Part shown: piece by piece, positions 23,072 through 30,147 of the stretch | How positions within the stretch are numbered: the first letter of the stretch is position 1 | Layout: every line of letters starts with the position of its first letter | NCBI GenBank assembly: GCA_002483285.1 | Contig: DLHP01000008.1 | Location: 1 to 42,035, forward strand | Origin: Flavobacterium sp. UBA7665 | GTDB lineage: Bacteria; Bacteroidota; Bacteroidia; Flavobacteriales; Flavobacteriaceae | DNA: 42,035 nt | Reading direction: 5' to 3' | Notes under the pieces: generated by a model | The model's database searches: none | What the model was told of the DNA's origin: nothing | What the model saw: only the letters and a program-made list of their open reading frames with translations | Translations under genes and position numbers: made by a program

Positions 23072-23619
23072 GGATTATTTCTGGCAAATACAAAGGCCGC
23101 CGCATTTCGCCACCAAAAAACCTTCCGGTACGACCCACGACCGATATGAGCAAGGAGTCCTTGTTCAATGTACTCAACAACCATTTCAATTTTGCCGATC
23201 TTAAGGTACTCGACTTGTTTGCGGGAACCGGAAACATTTCCTTTGAATTCGCTTCACGCGGCAGTGCCAATATCACGTCGGTAGACGGGGACTTTGGCTG
23301 TGTGAAATTCATCAAGCAGACCGCTGCCGAATTTGACTTCCCGATTGCGGCCATCAAAAGCGATGTGCTCGCCTTCATTGCAAAAACCAAGGTGACTTAC
23401 GATGTGATTTTTGCCGATCCGCCGTACAACCTCGACCAGAAAACTTTTGAGAAAATCGTGCTTTCGATTTTTGAAAATGGCCTGCTCGAGGAAACCGGGA
23501 TGATGATTATAGAACACTCCAAATACACCAAACTCGAGCACATGCCTAATTATTCGTTCCAGAAGAATTATGGCGGGTCGACTTTTTCTTTTTTTGAGTT
23601 TGCGGAAGCTGAAGGTTAG
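23068..23619 (+). CDS. rsmD: 16S rRNA (guanine(966)-N2)-methyltransferase
   Basis: Methylates G966 of 16S rRNA during small-subunit assembly, using SAM. The 183-residue protein begins with the family N-terminus MRIISGKYKGRRI (GTG start), then RPTTDMSKESLFNVL, the SAM motif VLDLFAGTGNISFEFASRG, and the catalytic motif FADPPYNL. The start overlaps the DUF3822 stop (GTGA), indicating translational coupling. Its stop codon overlaps the stop of the convergent symporter gene by 4 nt. Confidence 0.95.
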   Translation: MRIISGKYKGRRISPPKNLPVRPTTDMSKESLFNVLNNHFNFADLKVLDLFAGTGNISFEFASRGSANITSVDGDFGCVKFIKQTAAEFDFPIAAIKSDVLAFIAKTKVTYDVIFADPPYNLDQKTFEKIVLSIFENGLLEETGMMIIEHSKYTKLEHMPNYSFQKNYGGSTFSFFEFAEAEG

Positions 23620-24833
23620 TTTTCCGAAGTAAAATCGGGTTCGCTAAAATCATTCTCGCTTTTAGCAATCACAATCGTCGCCACCGAATTTCCAATCAGG
23701 TTGGTAATCGCTCGCGCCTCACTCATGAATTTATCGACACCGAGCAGGAACGCCAAACCTTCTACGGGGATTTTATGGATGGCCGTAAGCGTCGAAGCCA
23801 ACACGATAAAGCCGCTTCCGGTAACGCCGGCTGCACCTTTTGAGGTAATCATGAGGATTCCGATGATGCTTGCCATTTCGAACAAACTCAAATCTACGTC
23901 GTACAACTGCGCGAGGAAAATCACCGACATCGACAAATAAATGGAAGTGCCGTCAAGGTTGAACGAATAACCCGTAGGAATAACGAGCCCAACTACCGAT
24001 TGACTGCAGCCCATTTTTTCTAATTTGACCATGATGGATGGTAAGGCGGCTTCGGATGAGGAAGTCCCTAAAACAATCAGCAATTCCTCCTTTATATAGC
24101 GAAGCAAACCTAGGATGCTGATCTTGTAATACCTGAGGATGCTTCCCAAAACCACAAAAATGAACAACGCCATGGTAATATAAACGGTGAGCATGAGTTT
24201 GGCGAGCGGTATGAGGGTTTCGAGCCCGAATTTCCCAATTGTGTACGCCATGCCACCGAAAGCGCCGACTGGTGCCAGATACATCACGTATTTCAACCCT
24301 GTAAAAACAATTTTTGACATCTTGCCCAAGAACAAAATAATCGATTCGCGTTGTTTGGCGAAGTTTAAAACCACACCTATAATAATAGCCGCGGTTAAAA
24401 CCTGTAACGTGGTATTGGCCAGGAAGAACTCGATCCAACTGAAAGCCTTTGGGCTTGCTGTGAATTTTGCGGGATCCTGAATGCTCAGCCCTGACTTGTC
24501 GACTTTCCCGGGCTGGATTAAGTAGGCGACGGCGATACCAATCACCAGCGCAAAAGTGGTCACAATCTCAAAATACAACAACGATTTAGCCCCGATACGC
24601 CCTACTTTCTTGAGGTCGCCCATACCTGAAATGCCAAGCACAATGGTCAGGAAAATAATGGGCGCGATAAACAATTTGATGAGGTCAACGAAAGTCTTGC
24701 CTACGATTTCCATCCGCAGGCCTTTAGCGGGGAAAAAATGCCCGAGGAAAATTCCGCAAAGGATGGCGATGAGCACCCAAAAAGTGAGGTTTGTGAGGAG
24801 TTTGGCCGCTAAACTTTGAGCTTTTATTTTCAT
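23616..24833 (-). CDS. Dicarboxylate/amino acid:cation symporter (DAACS family)
   Basis: Inner-membrane secondary transporter of the GltP/DctA type, taking up glutamate, aspartate or C4-dicarboxylates with H+ or Na+. The 405 residues show the expected helices and the hallmark motifs: the serine-rich re-entrant loop LGTSSSEAALPSIMVKL, then PTGYSFNLDGTSIYLSMSVIF, and the second hairpin TSKGAAGVTGSGFIVLAST, and a C-terminal DKFMSEARAITNLIGN. Aspartate in DKFMSEARA and asparagine in NLIGN are substrate/cation ligands in the family. There is no operon partner; the 3' end overlaps rsmD by 4 nt in convergent orientation. Confidence 0.93.
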   Translation of the reverse strand: MKIKAQSLAAKLLTNLTFWVLIAILCGIFLGHFFPAKGLRMEIVGKTFVDLIKLFIAPIIFLTIVLGISGMGDLKKVGRIGAKSLLYFEIVTTFALVIGIAVAYLIQPGKVDKSGLSIQDPAKFTASPKAFSWIEFFLANTTLQVLTAAIIIGVVLNFAKQRESIILFLGKMSKIVFTGLKYVMYLAPVGAFGGMAYTIGKFGLETLIPLAKLMLTVYITMALFIFVVLGSILRYYKISILGLLRYIKEELLIVLGTSSSEAALPSIMVKLEKMGCSQSVVGLVIPTGYSFNLDGTSIYLSMSVIFLAQLYDVDLSLFEMASIIGILMITSKGAAGVTGSGFIVLASTLTAIHKIPVEGLAFLLGVDKFMSEARAITNLIGNSVATIVIAKSENDFSEPDFTSEN

Positions 24834-24869
24834 TGATGGAAATTGGCCTTTACGCTAACCGGCTCGGTA

Positions 24870-24890
24870 CCTGCACCTTGTACCCTGCAC
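24870..24890. repeat. Three degenerate heptamers
   Basis: CCTGCAC, CTTGTAC, CCTGCAC in direct tandem, between the symporter start and the RNase P RNA gene. Confidence 0.65.
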
Positions 24891-24907
24891 CCCGGAACTA
24901 AAAAAAA

Positions 24908-25212
24908 GCAGACCTGTAAGCCGGATTCTGTATTCCGACGAATCGGAACCCTTATCATTTATCTGGGCCTGGAGTTACCCACAGGCTCTATCTTTCTACC
25001 CTTCAGCAACGAACGAGAAGCCCTTAACTGCTGATATACTTGAAATTTCACCGCATAGAGTTTACCTGGTTTCACTACAGCCGAACTGTACTTGCTTTCT
25101 GTTGCACTTGTCCTAACCGCAATTGCTTGCAGCCGACGGATGTTATCCGCTATGCTTCTCTGTGGTGTCCGGACTTTCCTCCACTCCTAAGAGCAGCGAT
25201 AAGGCGGTCTGC
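24908..25212 (-). ncRNA. rnpB: RNase P RNA
   Basis: Catalytic RNA that matures tRNA 5' ends. On the minus strand the conserved P4 halves are present: GAGGAAAGTCCGGAC near the 5' end and ACAGAATCCGGCTTA near the 3' end. P1 closes the molecule, with GCAGACC (complement of 25206-25212) pairing with GGTCTGC (complement of 24908-24914). The span is about 305 nt. A seven-T tract (complement of 24901-24907) follows the 3' end, and a TAAGTTTG promoter lies just upstream. The 5' end is set from the P1 pairing and may be off by a few bases. Confidence 0.93.
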
Positions 25213-25216
25213 GGTG

Positions 25217-25224
25217 CAAACTTA
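25217..25224 (-). promoter_or_regulatory. -7 element of rnpB
   Basis: The minus strand reads TAAGTTTG, a full TAnnTTTG match, placing transcription start at about 25210, in agreement with the P1-based 5' end. Confidence 0.6.
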
Positions 25225-25339
25225 CAACAAAATTGGCAGTGCCTCTAATTTTATAACTTTCTGTTCTAATAGCATAAGTAATTGCGGGTCGTTTCGGGCT
25301 AATTTTAATTCCAGAAATAACAAATTAAAAAATACCATC

Positions 25340-25660
25340 ATGGAAAGTCAGATGTATCATTATGCCACAGTGTCAAGGGCCTTAGAAGAATTGGCCCAAA
25401 AAGGATTTACTGTAGACTTCAATACCCAGGAAAAACGCATCATAGACAGCCCGCATGATTTTGAAATTGAACATGTGTATCGTTATGAAGGAGAAAGTGA
25501 TCCCGGCGATGAAGCGATGGTATTCGGAATCAAATCCAGCACTGGTGAAAAAGGCGTTTTCGTAGCCGGATTGTCGGCTTTTACCGATAACAGCGCCGCC
25601 ATGGTACTCAACGAATTGAGCATCAAAGGACGTGCAGCACAAGAACAAAACAACCACTGA
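25340..25660 (+). CDS. Small conserved protein of unknown function, TopIB neighbour
   Basis: A 106-residue soluble protein starting MESQMYHYATVSRALEEL. From memory, close relatives in Bacteroidota are often labelled phosphoribosylpyrophosphate synthetase, yet the sequence contains none of the PRPP synthetase motifs and is far too short, so I do not adopt that name. It has a helical N-terminus, then alternating strands (RIIDSPHDFEIEHVYRYEG, GDEAMVFGIKSS, KGVFVAGLSAF). The frame is open further upstream into the rnpB region; the ATG at 25340 is chosen for the natural N-terminus and A-rich upstream sequence. The TopIB gene starts 9 nt after its stop, so the two are probably one transcript. Confidence 0.75.
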   Translation: MESQMYHYATVSRALEELAQKGFTVDFNTQEKRIIDSPHDFEIEHVYRYEGESDPGDEAMVFGIKSSTGEKGVFVAGLSAFTDNSAAMVLNELSIKGRAAQEQNNH

Positions 25661-25668
25661 TTGGGCGC

Positions 25669-26739
25669 ATGAACCGGCTCCAGTCGAAACTCGAAAAAAT
25701 CGGGCGCGATCCTAAAATTACGGCCAAATCGGTCGGATTGCGCTATTCGGTCAATATCAACAAAGGCTATTATCGGCGCCAAACCGATGATGGCTTTTTT
25801 TATGTGGATGACCGAGGCAAAAAGGTCAGAAGCAATACACTGTTAACGCGATTCCAGCAGCTCGTACTCCCGCCGGCCTGGGAAGACGTCTGGATTTCCC
25901 CGCATGAAAACGGGCACCTTCAAGCCACCGGCATCGATGTCAAAGGACGCAAACAATACCGTTACCATGCGCAGTGGAACAAAATCCGCAACCAATCCAA
26001 ATTTTACAAACTGCTTGGTTTTGCAAAGGCGTTGCCTGCAATCCGCAAACAGGTAGATACTGATCTTGCGCGCAATGGATTGCCGTATGAAAAAGTACTG
26101 GCGCTTGTGGTGAAGCTCATTGAACTCACCAACATCCGCATTGGCAACGACGCCTACAAGAAACTGTACGGTTCATTTGGGCTGACCACAATGCAGGACA
26201 AACACGTCAAGTTCGAGAAATCAAAAGTGTGGTTTGAATTCGTCGGAAAGAAAGGCATCAAACACAAAATGGGCGTTCAAAGCAAGAAACTCGTAAACCT
26301 GATTAAAAAATGCAAGGACATTCCGGGACAGGATTTGTTCCAGTATTACACGCCCGACGGCGAGCATTGCTGTATCGGTTCATCGGATGTCAACAATTAT
26401 CTCAAGAACATAACCGGCGAGGATTTTACCGCCAAGGATTTCCGTGCCTGGGCCGGAAGTGTCAAAGCGCTCGAGTGTTTTAGGAAACTCGAACGCCCCG
26501 GAACCCAAACCGAATACCGGCGAAAAGTTGTAGAAGTCCTCGATGAAGTCGCCTTAAATTTGGGTAATACGCGCGCAGTCTGCAAAAAATACTACGTACA
26601 TCCCACGGTAATGGCGGCGTTCGAGAACGGCAACATTGCCAAATACCAACCCAACAATCGCAAGCGCGACCTGGATCCCGAAGAATACGCGTTGGTGGAT
26701 TTGCTCGAAAATGAAAAAATTGCCGAAGTATTGGGTTGA
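25669..26739 (+). CDS. DNA topoisomerase IB
   Basis: Bacterial homologue of the poxvirus/eukaryotic type IB enzyme, relaxing supercoils by a transient 3'-phosphotyrosine link. The 356-residue protein has the N-terminal beta domain (LPPAWEDVWISPHENGHLQ, GRKQYRYHAQW) and the catalytic domain with ALVVKLIELTNIRIGND (the first catalytic Arg in NIRIGN), DFRAWAGSVKAL (second Arg), and the tyrosine motif CKKYYVHPTV, in which Y309 should be the nucleophile. It is co-directional with the 106-residue protein 8 nt upstream. No terminator was seen after it. Confidence 0.94.
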   Translation: MNRLQSKLEKIGRDPKITAKSVGLRYSVNINKGYYRRQTDDGFFYVDDRGKKVRSNTLLTRFQQLVLPPAWEDVWISPHENGHLQATGIDVKGRKQYRYHAQWNKIRNQSKFYKLLGFAKALPAIRKQVDTDLARNGLPYEKVLALVVKLIELTNIRIGNDAYKKLYGSFGLTTMQDKHVKFEKSKVWFEFVGKKGIKHKMGVQSKKLVNLIKKCKDIPGQDLFQYYTPDGEHCCIGSSDVNNYLKNITGEDFTAKDFRAWAGSVKALECFRKLERPGTQTEYRRKVVEVLDEVALNLGNTRAVCKKYYVHPTVMAAFENGNIAKYQPNNRKRDLDPEEYALVDLLENEKIAEVLG

Positions 26740-26838
26740 TGCAAGACCCGCGACTGTCGCTACCAACCGCGCGTTTTAAACGTGGATAACTTTTCACTTT
26801 TCGGTTGCCAAATCGTTTCTAACTTTAAATATTAAACT

Positions 26839-26846
26839 TATATTTG
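26839..26846 (+). promoter_or_regulatory. -7 element of dnaX
   Basis: TATATTTG, a full TAnnTTTG match, 17 nt before the ATG at 26864. Confidence 0.55.
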
Positions 26847-26863
26847 CTGCTCTCGTTTTTTCT

Positions 26864-27949
26864 ATGGAACAATTTGTAGTATCGGCCCGTAAATACCGCC
26901 CGCAGACATTCAAGGATGTTGTGGGGCAACAGGCCATTACGAACACCTTGCTCAATGCCATTGAGACCAACCACCTTGCCTCGGCCCTGTTGTTTACCGG
27001 TCCGCGTGGTGTGGGTAAAACTACCTGCGCGAGGATCCTTGCGAGAAAAATCAACCAACCCGGTTATGACGACCCGAACGAGGATTTCGCTTTCAATGTG
27101 TTTGAACTCGATGCAGCATCCAACAACTCGGTAGATGATATCCGCAACCTGATTGACCAGGTACGTATCCCGCCGCAAACCGGACAATATAAGGTATACA
27201 TCATTGACGAGGTGCACATGTTGTCATCAGCGGCATTCAACGCTTTCCTCAAAACGCTCGAGGAACCGCCCAAACACGCCATCTTCATCTTAGCGACAAC
27301 AGAAAAGCACAAGATCATCCCAACGATATTATCGCGCTGCCAGATATTCGATTTCAAGCGCATCACCGTCAAGGACGCCAAAGAACACCTGGCCGAAGTG
27401 GCCAAAAGCCAAGGCGTTGCTTTTGAAGACGACGCGCTGCACATTATTGCACAAAAAGCCGATGGTGCCATGCGTGACGCACTGTCTATCTTTGACCGGG
27501 TGGTATCGTACTGCGGCAACAACCTCACGCGCCAGGCAGTCGCCGAGAACTTAAACGTACTCGACTACGAAACCTATATACAGGTTACCGATTTGGTTCT
27601 TGAGAATAAAATCCCCGAGGTGCTGATGGCTTACAACGAAGTCCTTTCAAAAGGCTTTGACGGGCACCATTTCATTGCCGGATTGGGTTCGCATTTCCGC
27701 GATTTGCTCGTCTGCAAAACACCGGCAACCTTAGTATTACTTGAAGCTGGCGAACAGGCACAGAAATTATACGCCGCACAATCCCAAAAAGCCTCTCAGG
27801 AATTCCTGCTTAAAGGCATTGAACTCGCCAACGACTGTGACCTTAAGTATAAGGTATCGCAAAACCAGCGTTTGCTCGTTGAGCTTTGCCTGATGCAACT
27901 CGCCTCCATCAACTTCGATGGAGAAAAAAAAAAGTTGACGGATTTATAA
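26864..27949 (+). CDS. dnaX: DNA polymerase III clamp-loader subunit, zero-frame (gamma-like) product
   Basis: ATPase of the clamp loader that places the sliding clamp during replication. Read in one frame, the gene gives 361 residues: Walker A LFTGPRGVGKTTCAR, Walker B VYIIDEVHMLS, the SRC motif LSRCQIFDF, sensor region GAMRDALSIFDR, then domain III. It lacks the usual zinc-binding cysteine cluster after Walker A, where QPGYDDPNEDFAFNVFELD stands instead. The frame ends at TAA (27947-27949), five codons after a run of ten A. The continuing half of the gene lies in the -1 frame. This product resembles the gamma form of E. coli and Thermus. Confidence 0.9.
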   Translation: MEQFVVSARKYRPQTFKDVVGQQAITNTLLNAIETNHLASALLFTGPRGVGKTTCARILARKINQPGYDDPNEDFAFNVFELDAASNNSVDDIRNLIDQVRIPPQTGQYKVYIIDEVHMLSSAAFNAFLKTLEEPPKHAIFILATTEKHKIIPTILSRCQIFDFKRITVKDAKEHLAEVAKSQGVAFEDDALHIIAQKADGAMRDALSIFDRVVSYCGNNLTRQAVAENLNVLDYETYIQVTDLVLENKIPEVLMAYNEVLSKGFDGHHFIAGLGSHFRDLLVCKTPATLVLLEAGEQAQKLYAAQSQKASQEFLLKGIELANDCDLKYKVSQNQRLLVELCLMQLASINFDGEKKKLTDL

Positions 27950-28635
27950 TCCCCGCCAAACATTTCTACGGAAGGGTTTTAGAACTGTCGGTTGAAGCTC
28001 CAGAAATCCTTGATGTTCCTGCAACACAACACAACACAATCCCGTTAAAAAATGAATCGGTAACGGTAGAGACTGCGACAGTCACCACCATTGATGTCAA
28101 CGACGATTCGGTCGAGATTACCACCACGACTACAGAAACCGTCACCGAAAAAACCACCATTCCAGTATCTAATGAACCCAAGGTTTCGGCGCTGTCGTTA
28201 TCGAGTATTCGTGCCAAGCGCGAACTGCAGGAAAGTTCAAAGGCAGTGGTTAAAGAAGCGGTGCAGTTGCCCACCGAGCCGTTTTCTGAAACCGACATGC
28301 TGCTTTATTGGAACAAATACGCACAGAAACTCGGCGACAAAGGCTTTAAGATCATGGAGTCGCTGCTGCTGATTAACGATCCGGTTTTAAACGGGACGCA
28401 AATCACCATCGAGCTTCCCAATGAAGGCTCAAAGATTGATTTTGAATCGGAGAAAAATGCGCTGTTGGGTTACCTCAAGGGCCATTTGCACAACCACGAC
28501 ATCTCGATTGATGTGGTGGTGAATGAAAGTGTGGAGAACAAATTTGCATTTAGCCCGCAGGATAAATTCAACAGGCTCAATGAAATCAATCCGACTTTGG
28601 ATGTGCTTAGAAAAACCTTTGATTTGGATCTTTAA
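26864..28635 (+). CDS. dnaX: DNA polymerase III tau-like product via -1 shift at A10
   Basis: If the reading frame moves by -1 at 27924-27933, translation continues as VDGFIIPAKHFYGRV and gives about 590 residues, the length expected for a flavobacterial full-length DnaX. The added part has a Thr/Val-rich linker (about residues 385-435) and a C-terminal domain (TDMLLYWNKYAQKLGDKG, ending NPTLDVLRKTFDLDL), which in this family binds the polymerase core and helicase. The strong protein character of the second part argues that it is translated. A ribosomal -1 shift, RNA polymerase slippage adding one A, or a real or sequencing deletion of one A could all explain the arrangement. Confidence 0.8.
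27924..27952 (+). promoter_or_regulatory. Candidate dnaX frameshift/slippage signal
   Basis: Ten consecutive A (27924-27933) end in the heptamer A-AAA-AAG (27928-27934) in the phase used by E. coli dnaX for -1 frameshifting. After 5 nt comes a small perfect hairpin GGATT-TAT-AATCC (27940-27952), which contains the zero-frame stop codon. The hairpin is weak for a ribosomal signal, while the long A run suits transcriptional slippage as in Thermus dnaX. Confidence 0.6.
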
Positions 28636-29238
28636 CTACCCGTTGTTTTTGTTTTTTTCGAGATGCTCCAGCGTGCGTTCAATCCGCTTGTCGGGAATCA
28701 GCCACATCAGCGCCACAAAAACATACACAGCGCCCGAAAGCCATTCACTAAAAAAGGAGAAAGCAATTCCAATCATATATAATATAGGAGAAGACTTTCC
28801 TTTCCAATCTTTACCTACCGCTTTCTTCAATACAGAATCTTTGCCTTGGCTCGCGATAATCAGGTTTTGTAAAATCCAATAAGCAACGCCGGCCATAAGT
28901 AACATAAAGCCGTATATCGTCATCGTATTTTGGGCGAAATGGTTCTCTCCCATCCAAGCCGTCGCGAAAGGAACGAGCGAAAGCCAGAATAACAAATGCA
29001 TGTTGGCCCAAAGTATTTTTCCGTTGACTTTTGTCATACTATGCATCATGTGGTGGTGGTTGTTCCAGTAAATCCCTATGTAAATAAAGCTGAGCACATA
29101 ACTCAGGAATACCGGAAGCAAGTCGATGAGCGCACCAAAATCGGAGTTGTGGTGTGGCACTTTGATTTCAAGTACCATAATGGTAATGATGATTGCGAGC
29201 ACGCCATCAGAAAAGGCCTCGAGCCGGTTCTTATTCAT
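28636..29238 (-). CDS. TMEM175-family (DUF1211) potassium channel-like protein
   Basis: Integral membrane protein of 200 residues related to lysosomal/bacterial TMEM175 K+ channels. The hallmark is the first helix with FSDG (RLEAFSDGVLAIIITIMVLE); further hydrophobic segments are LLPVFLSYVLSFIYIGIYW, NMHLLFWLSLVPFATAW, TIYGFMLLMAGVAYWIL and two more near the C-terminus, six in all. A histidine run (NNHHHMMHS) follows the third segment. Its start overlaps the end of the Ppx/GppA gene by 8 nt, making it the last gene of the polyphosphate operon. Its stop codon directly abuts that of convergent dnaX. Confidence 0.88.
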   Translation of the reverse strand: MNKNRLEAFSDGVLAIIITIMVLEIKVPHHNSDFGALIDLLPVFLSYVLSFIYIGIYWNNHHHMMHSMTKVNGKILWANMHLLFWLSLVPFATAWMGENHFAQNTMTIYGFMLLMAGVAYWILQNLIIASQGKDSVLKKAVGKDWKGKSSPILYMIGIAFSFFSEWLSGAVYVFVALMWLIPDKRIERTLEHLEKNKNNG

Positions 29239-30133
29239 TGGAGTTGATTTTACCGTAATACATCGCCTTTACGATTCCGTCCGAAAGCCCGATTTTGGGG
29301 ACGTAGATGTTGCGCGCGCCACTCCACTTCATGGCATTGAGGTAGATGCGCGTGGCCAATACGATGACGTCGGCACGGTCAGGGTTTAAGTCGAGTACCT
29401 GCATGCGCTGTTCATACGAAAGCGAATTGAGGTACGCGTACTGTGAATTCATATACATATACGACAGCGGTTTCTCCTGCAATTTGCCCGACATCTTGAA
29501 CAAGCGGTTGATGTTTCCGCCCGAACCAATCATGGAAACATTCTCAAAATCTTGGGTGACGGTCTTGATCCATTTCTCGATTTCATGCCAGACGACTTCG
29601 TTGACCATTTCGTTGAGTAGCCGCACGGTCCCAATCTTGAACGATCGCGAGGCGATTTGTTTGCCGTCGGCGAAAAAGGAGAATTCGGTACTGCCGCCGC
29701 CTACGTCTACATAAAGATAGGCTTTGTCGGTGGCGAGCAAATAGTGTAAATCGGTTGAGGCGATGATCGCTGCCTCGGTCTTACCGTCTATGATATCGAT
29801 ATTGATGTTGGCCTGCTCGCGAATAATCTCTACGACTTCCTTTCCATTGTAGGCTTCACGCATCGCCGAGGTAGCCAGTGCCGCATACTTTTCTACCTTG
29901 TGCACTTTCATGAGTAGCTTATAGGCTTTCATCGCGTCTACCATGCGCTCGATATTTTCCTGGGAAATCTCGCCCACAGTAAACGCATCCTGGCCCAATC
30001 GTATCGGCACGCGCACCAAAGCGTTCTTGCTAAAATGGGTTTCCTTGCCCACTTCCTCAATCACGTTGGCCACGAGCAATCGCATGGCATTCGACCCGAT
30101 ATCTATGGCCGCATATTTCTTAATTGTAATCAT
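29231..30133 (-). CDS. Ppx/GppA-family exopolyphosphatase
   Basis: Actin-fold phosphatase that shortens polyphosphate from the end, or hydrolyses pppGpp. The 300-residue length corresponds to the short form without the C-terminal HD-like domain. Visible are the N-terminal phosphate loop AAIDIGSNAMRLLVAN, TSAMREAYNGKEV, the second loop LYVDVGGGSTEFSFF, IGTVRLLN and SMIGSGGNINRLFK. It lies 14 nt after ppk1 and overlaps the TMEM175 gene by 8 nt, in an operon where polyphosphate synthesis and breakdown are encoded together, so exopolyphosphatase activity is the better guess. Confidence 0.92.
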   Translation of the reverse strand: MITIKKYAAIDIGSNAMRLLVANVIEEVGKETHFSKNALVRVPIRLGQDAFTVGEISQENIERMVDAMKAYKLLMKVHKVEKYAALATSAMREAYNGKEVVEIIREQANINIDIIDGKTEAAIIASTDLHYLLATDKAYLYVDVGGGSTEFSFFADGKQIASRSFKIGTVRLLNEMVNEVVWHEIEKWIKTVTQDFENVSMIGSGGNINRLFKMSGKLQEKPLSYMYMNSQYAYLNSLSYEQRMQVLDLNPDRADVIVLATRIYLNAMKWSGARNIYVPKIGLSDGIVKAMYYGKINSNE

Positions 30134-30147
30134 AGCATGGGCTGCAA

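Noticed and set aside
25040..25339. Upstream extension of the 106-residue protein
   Set aside because: It would translate the antisense of the RNase P RNA gene and its promoter region.
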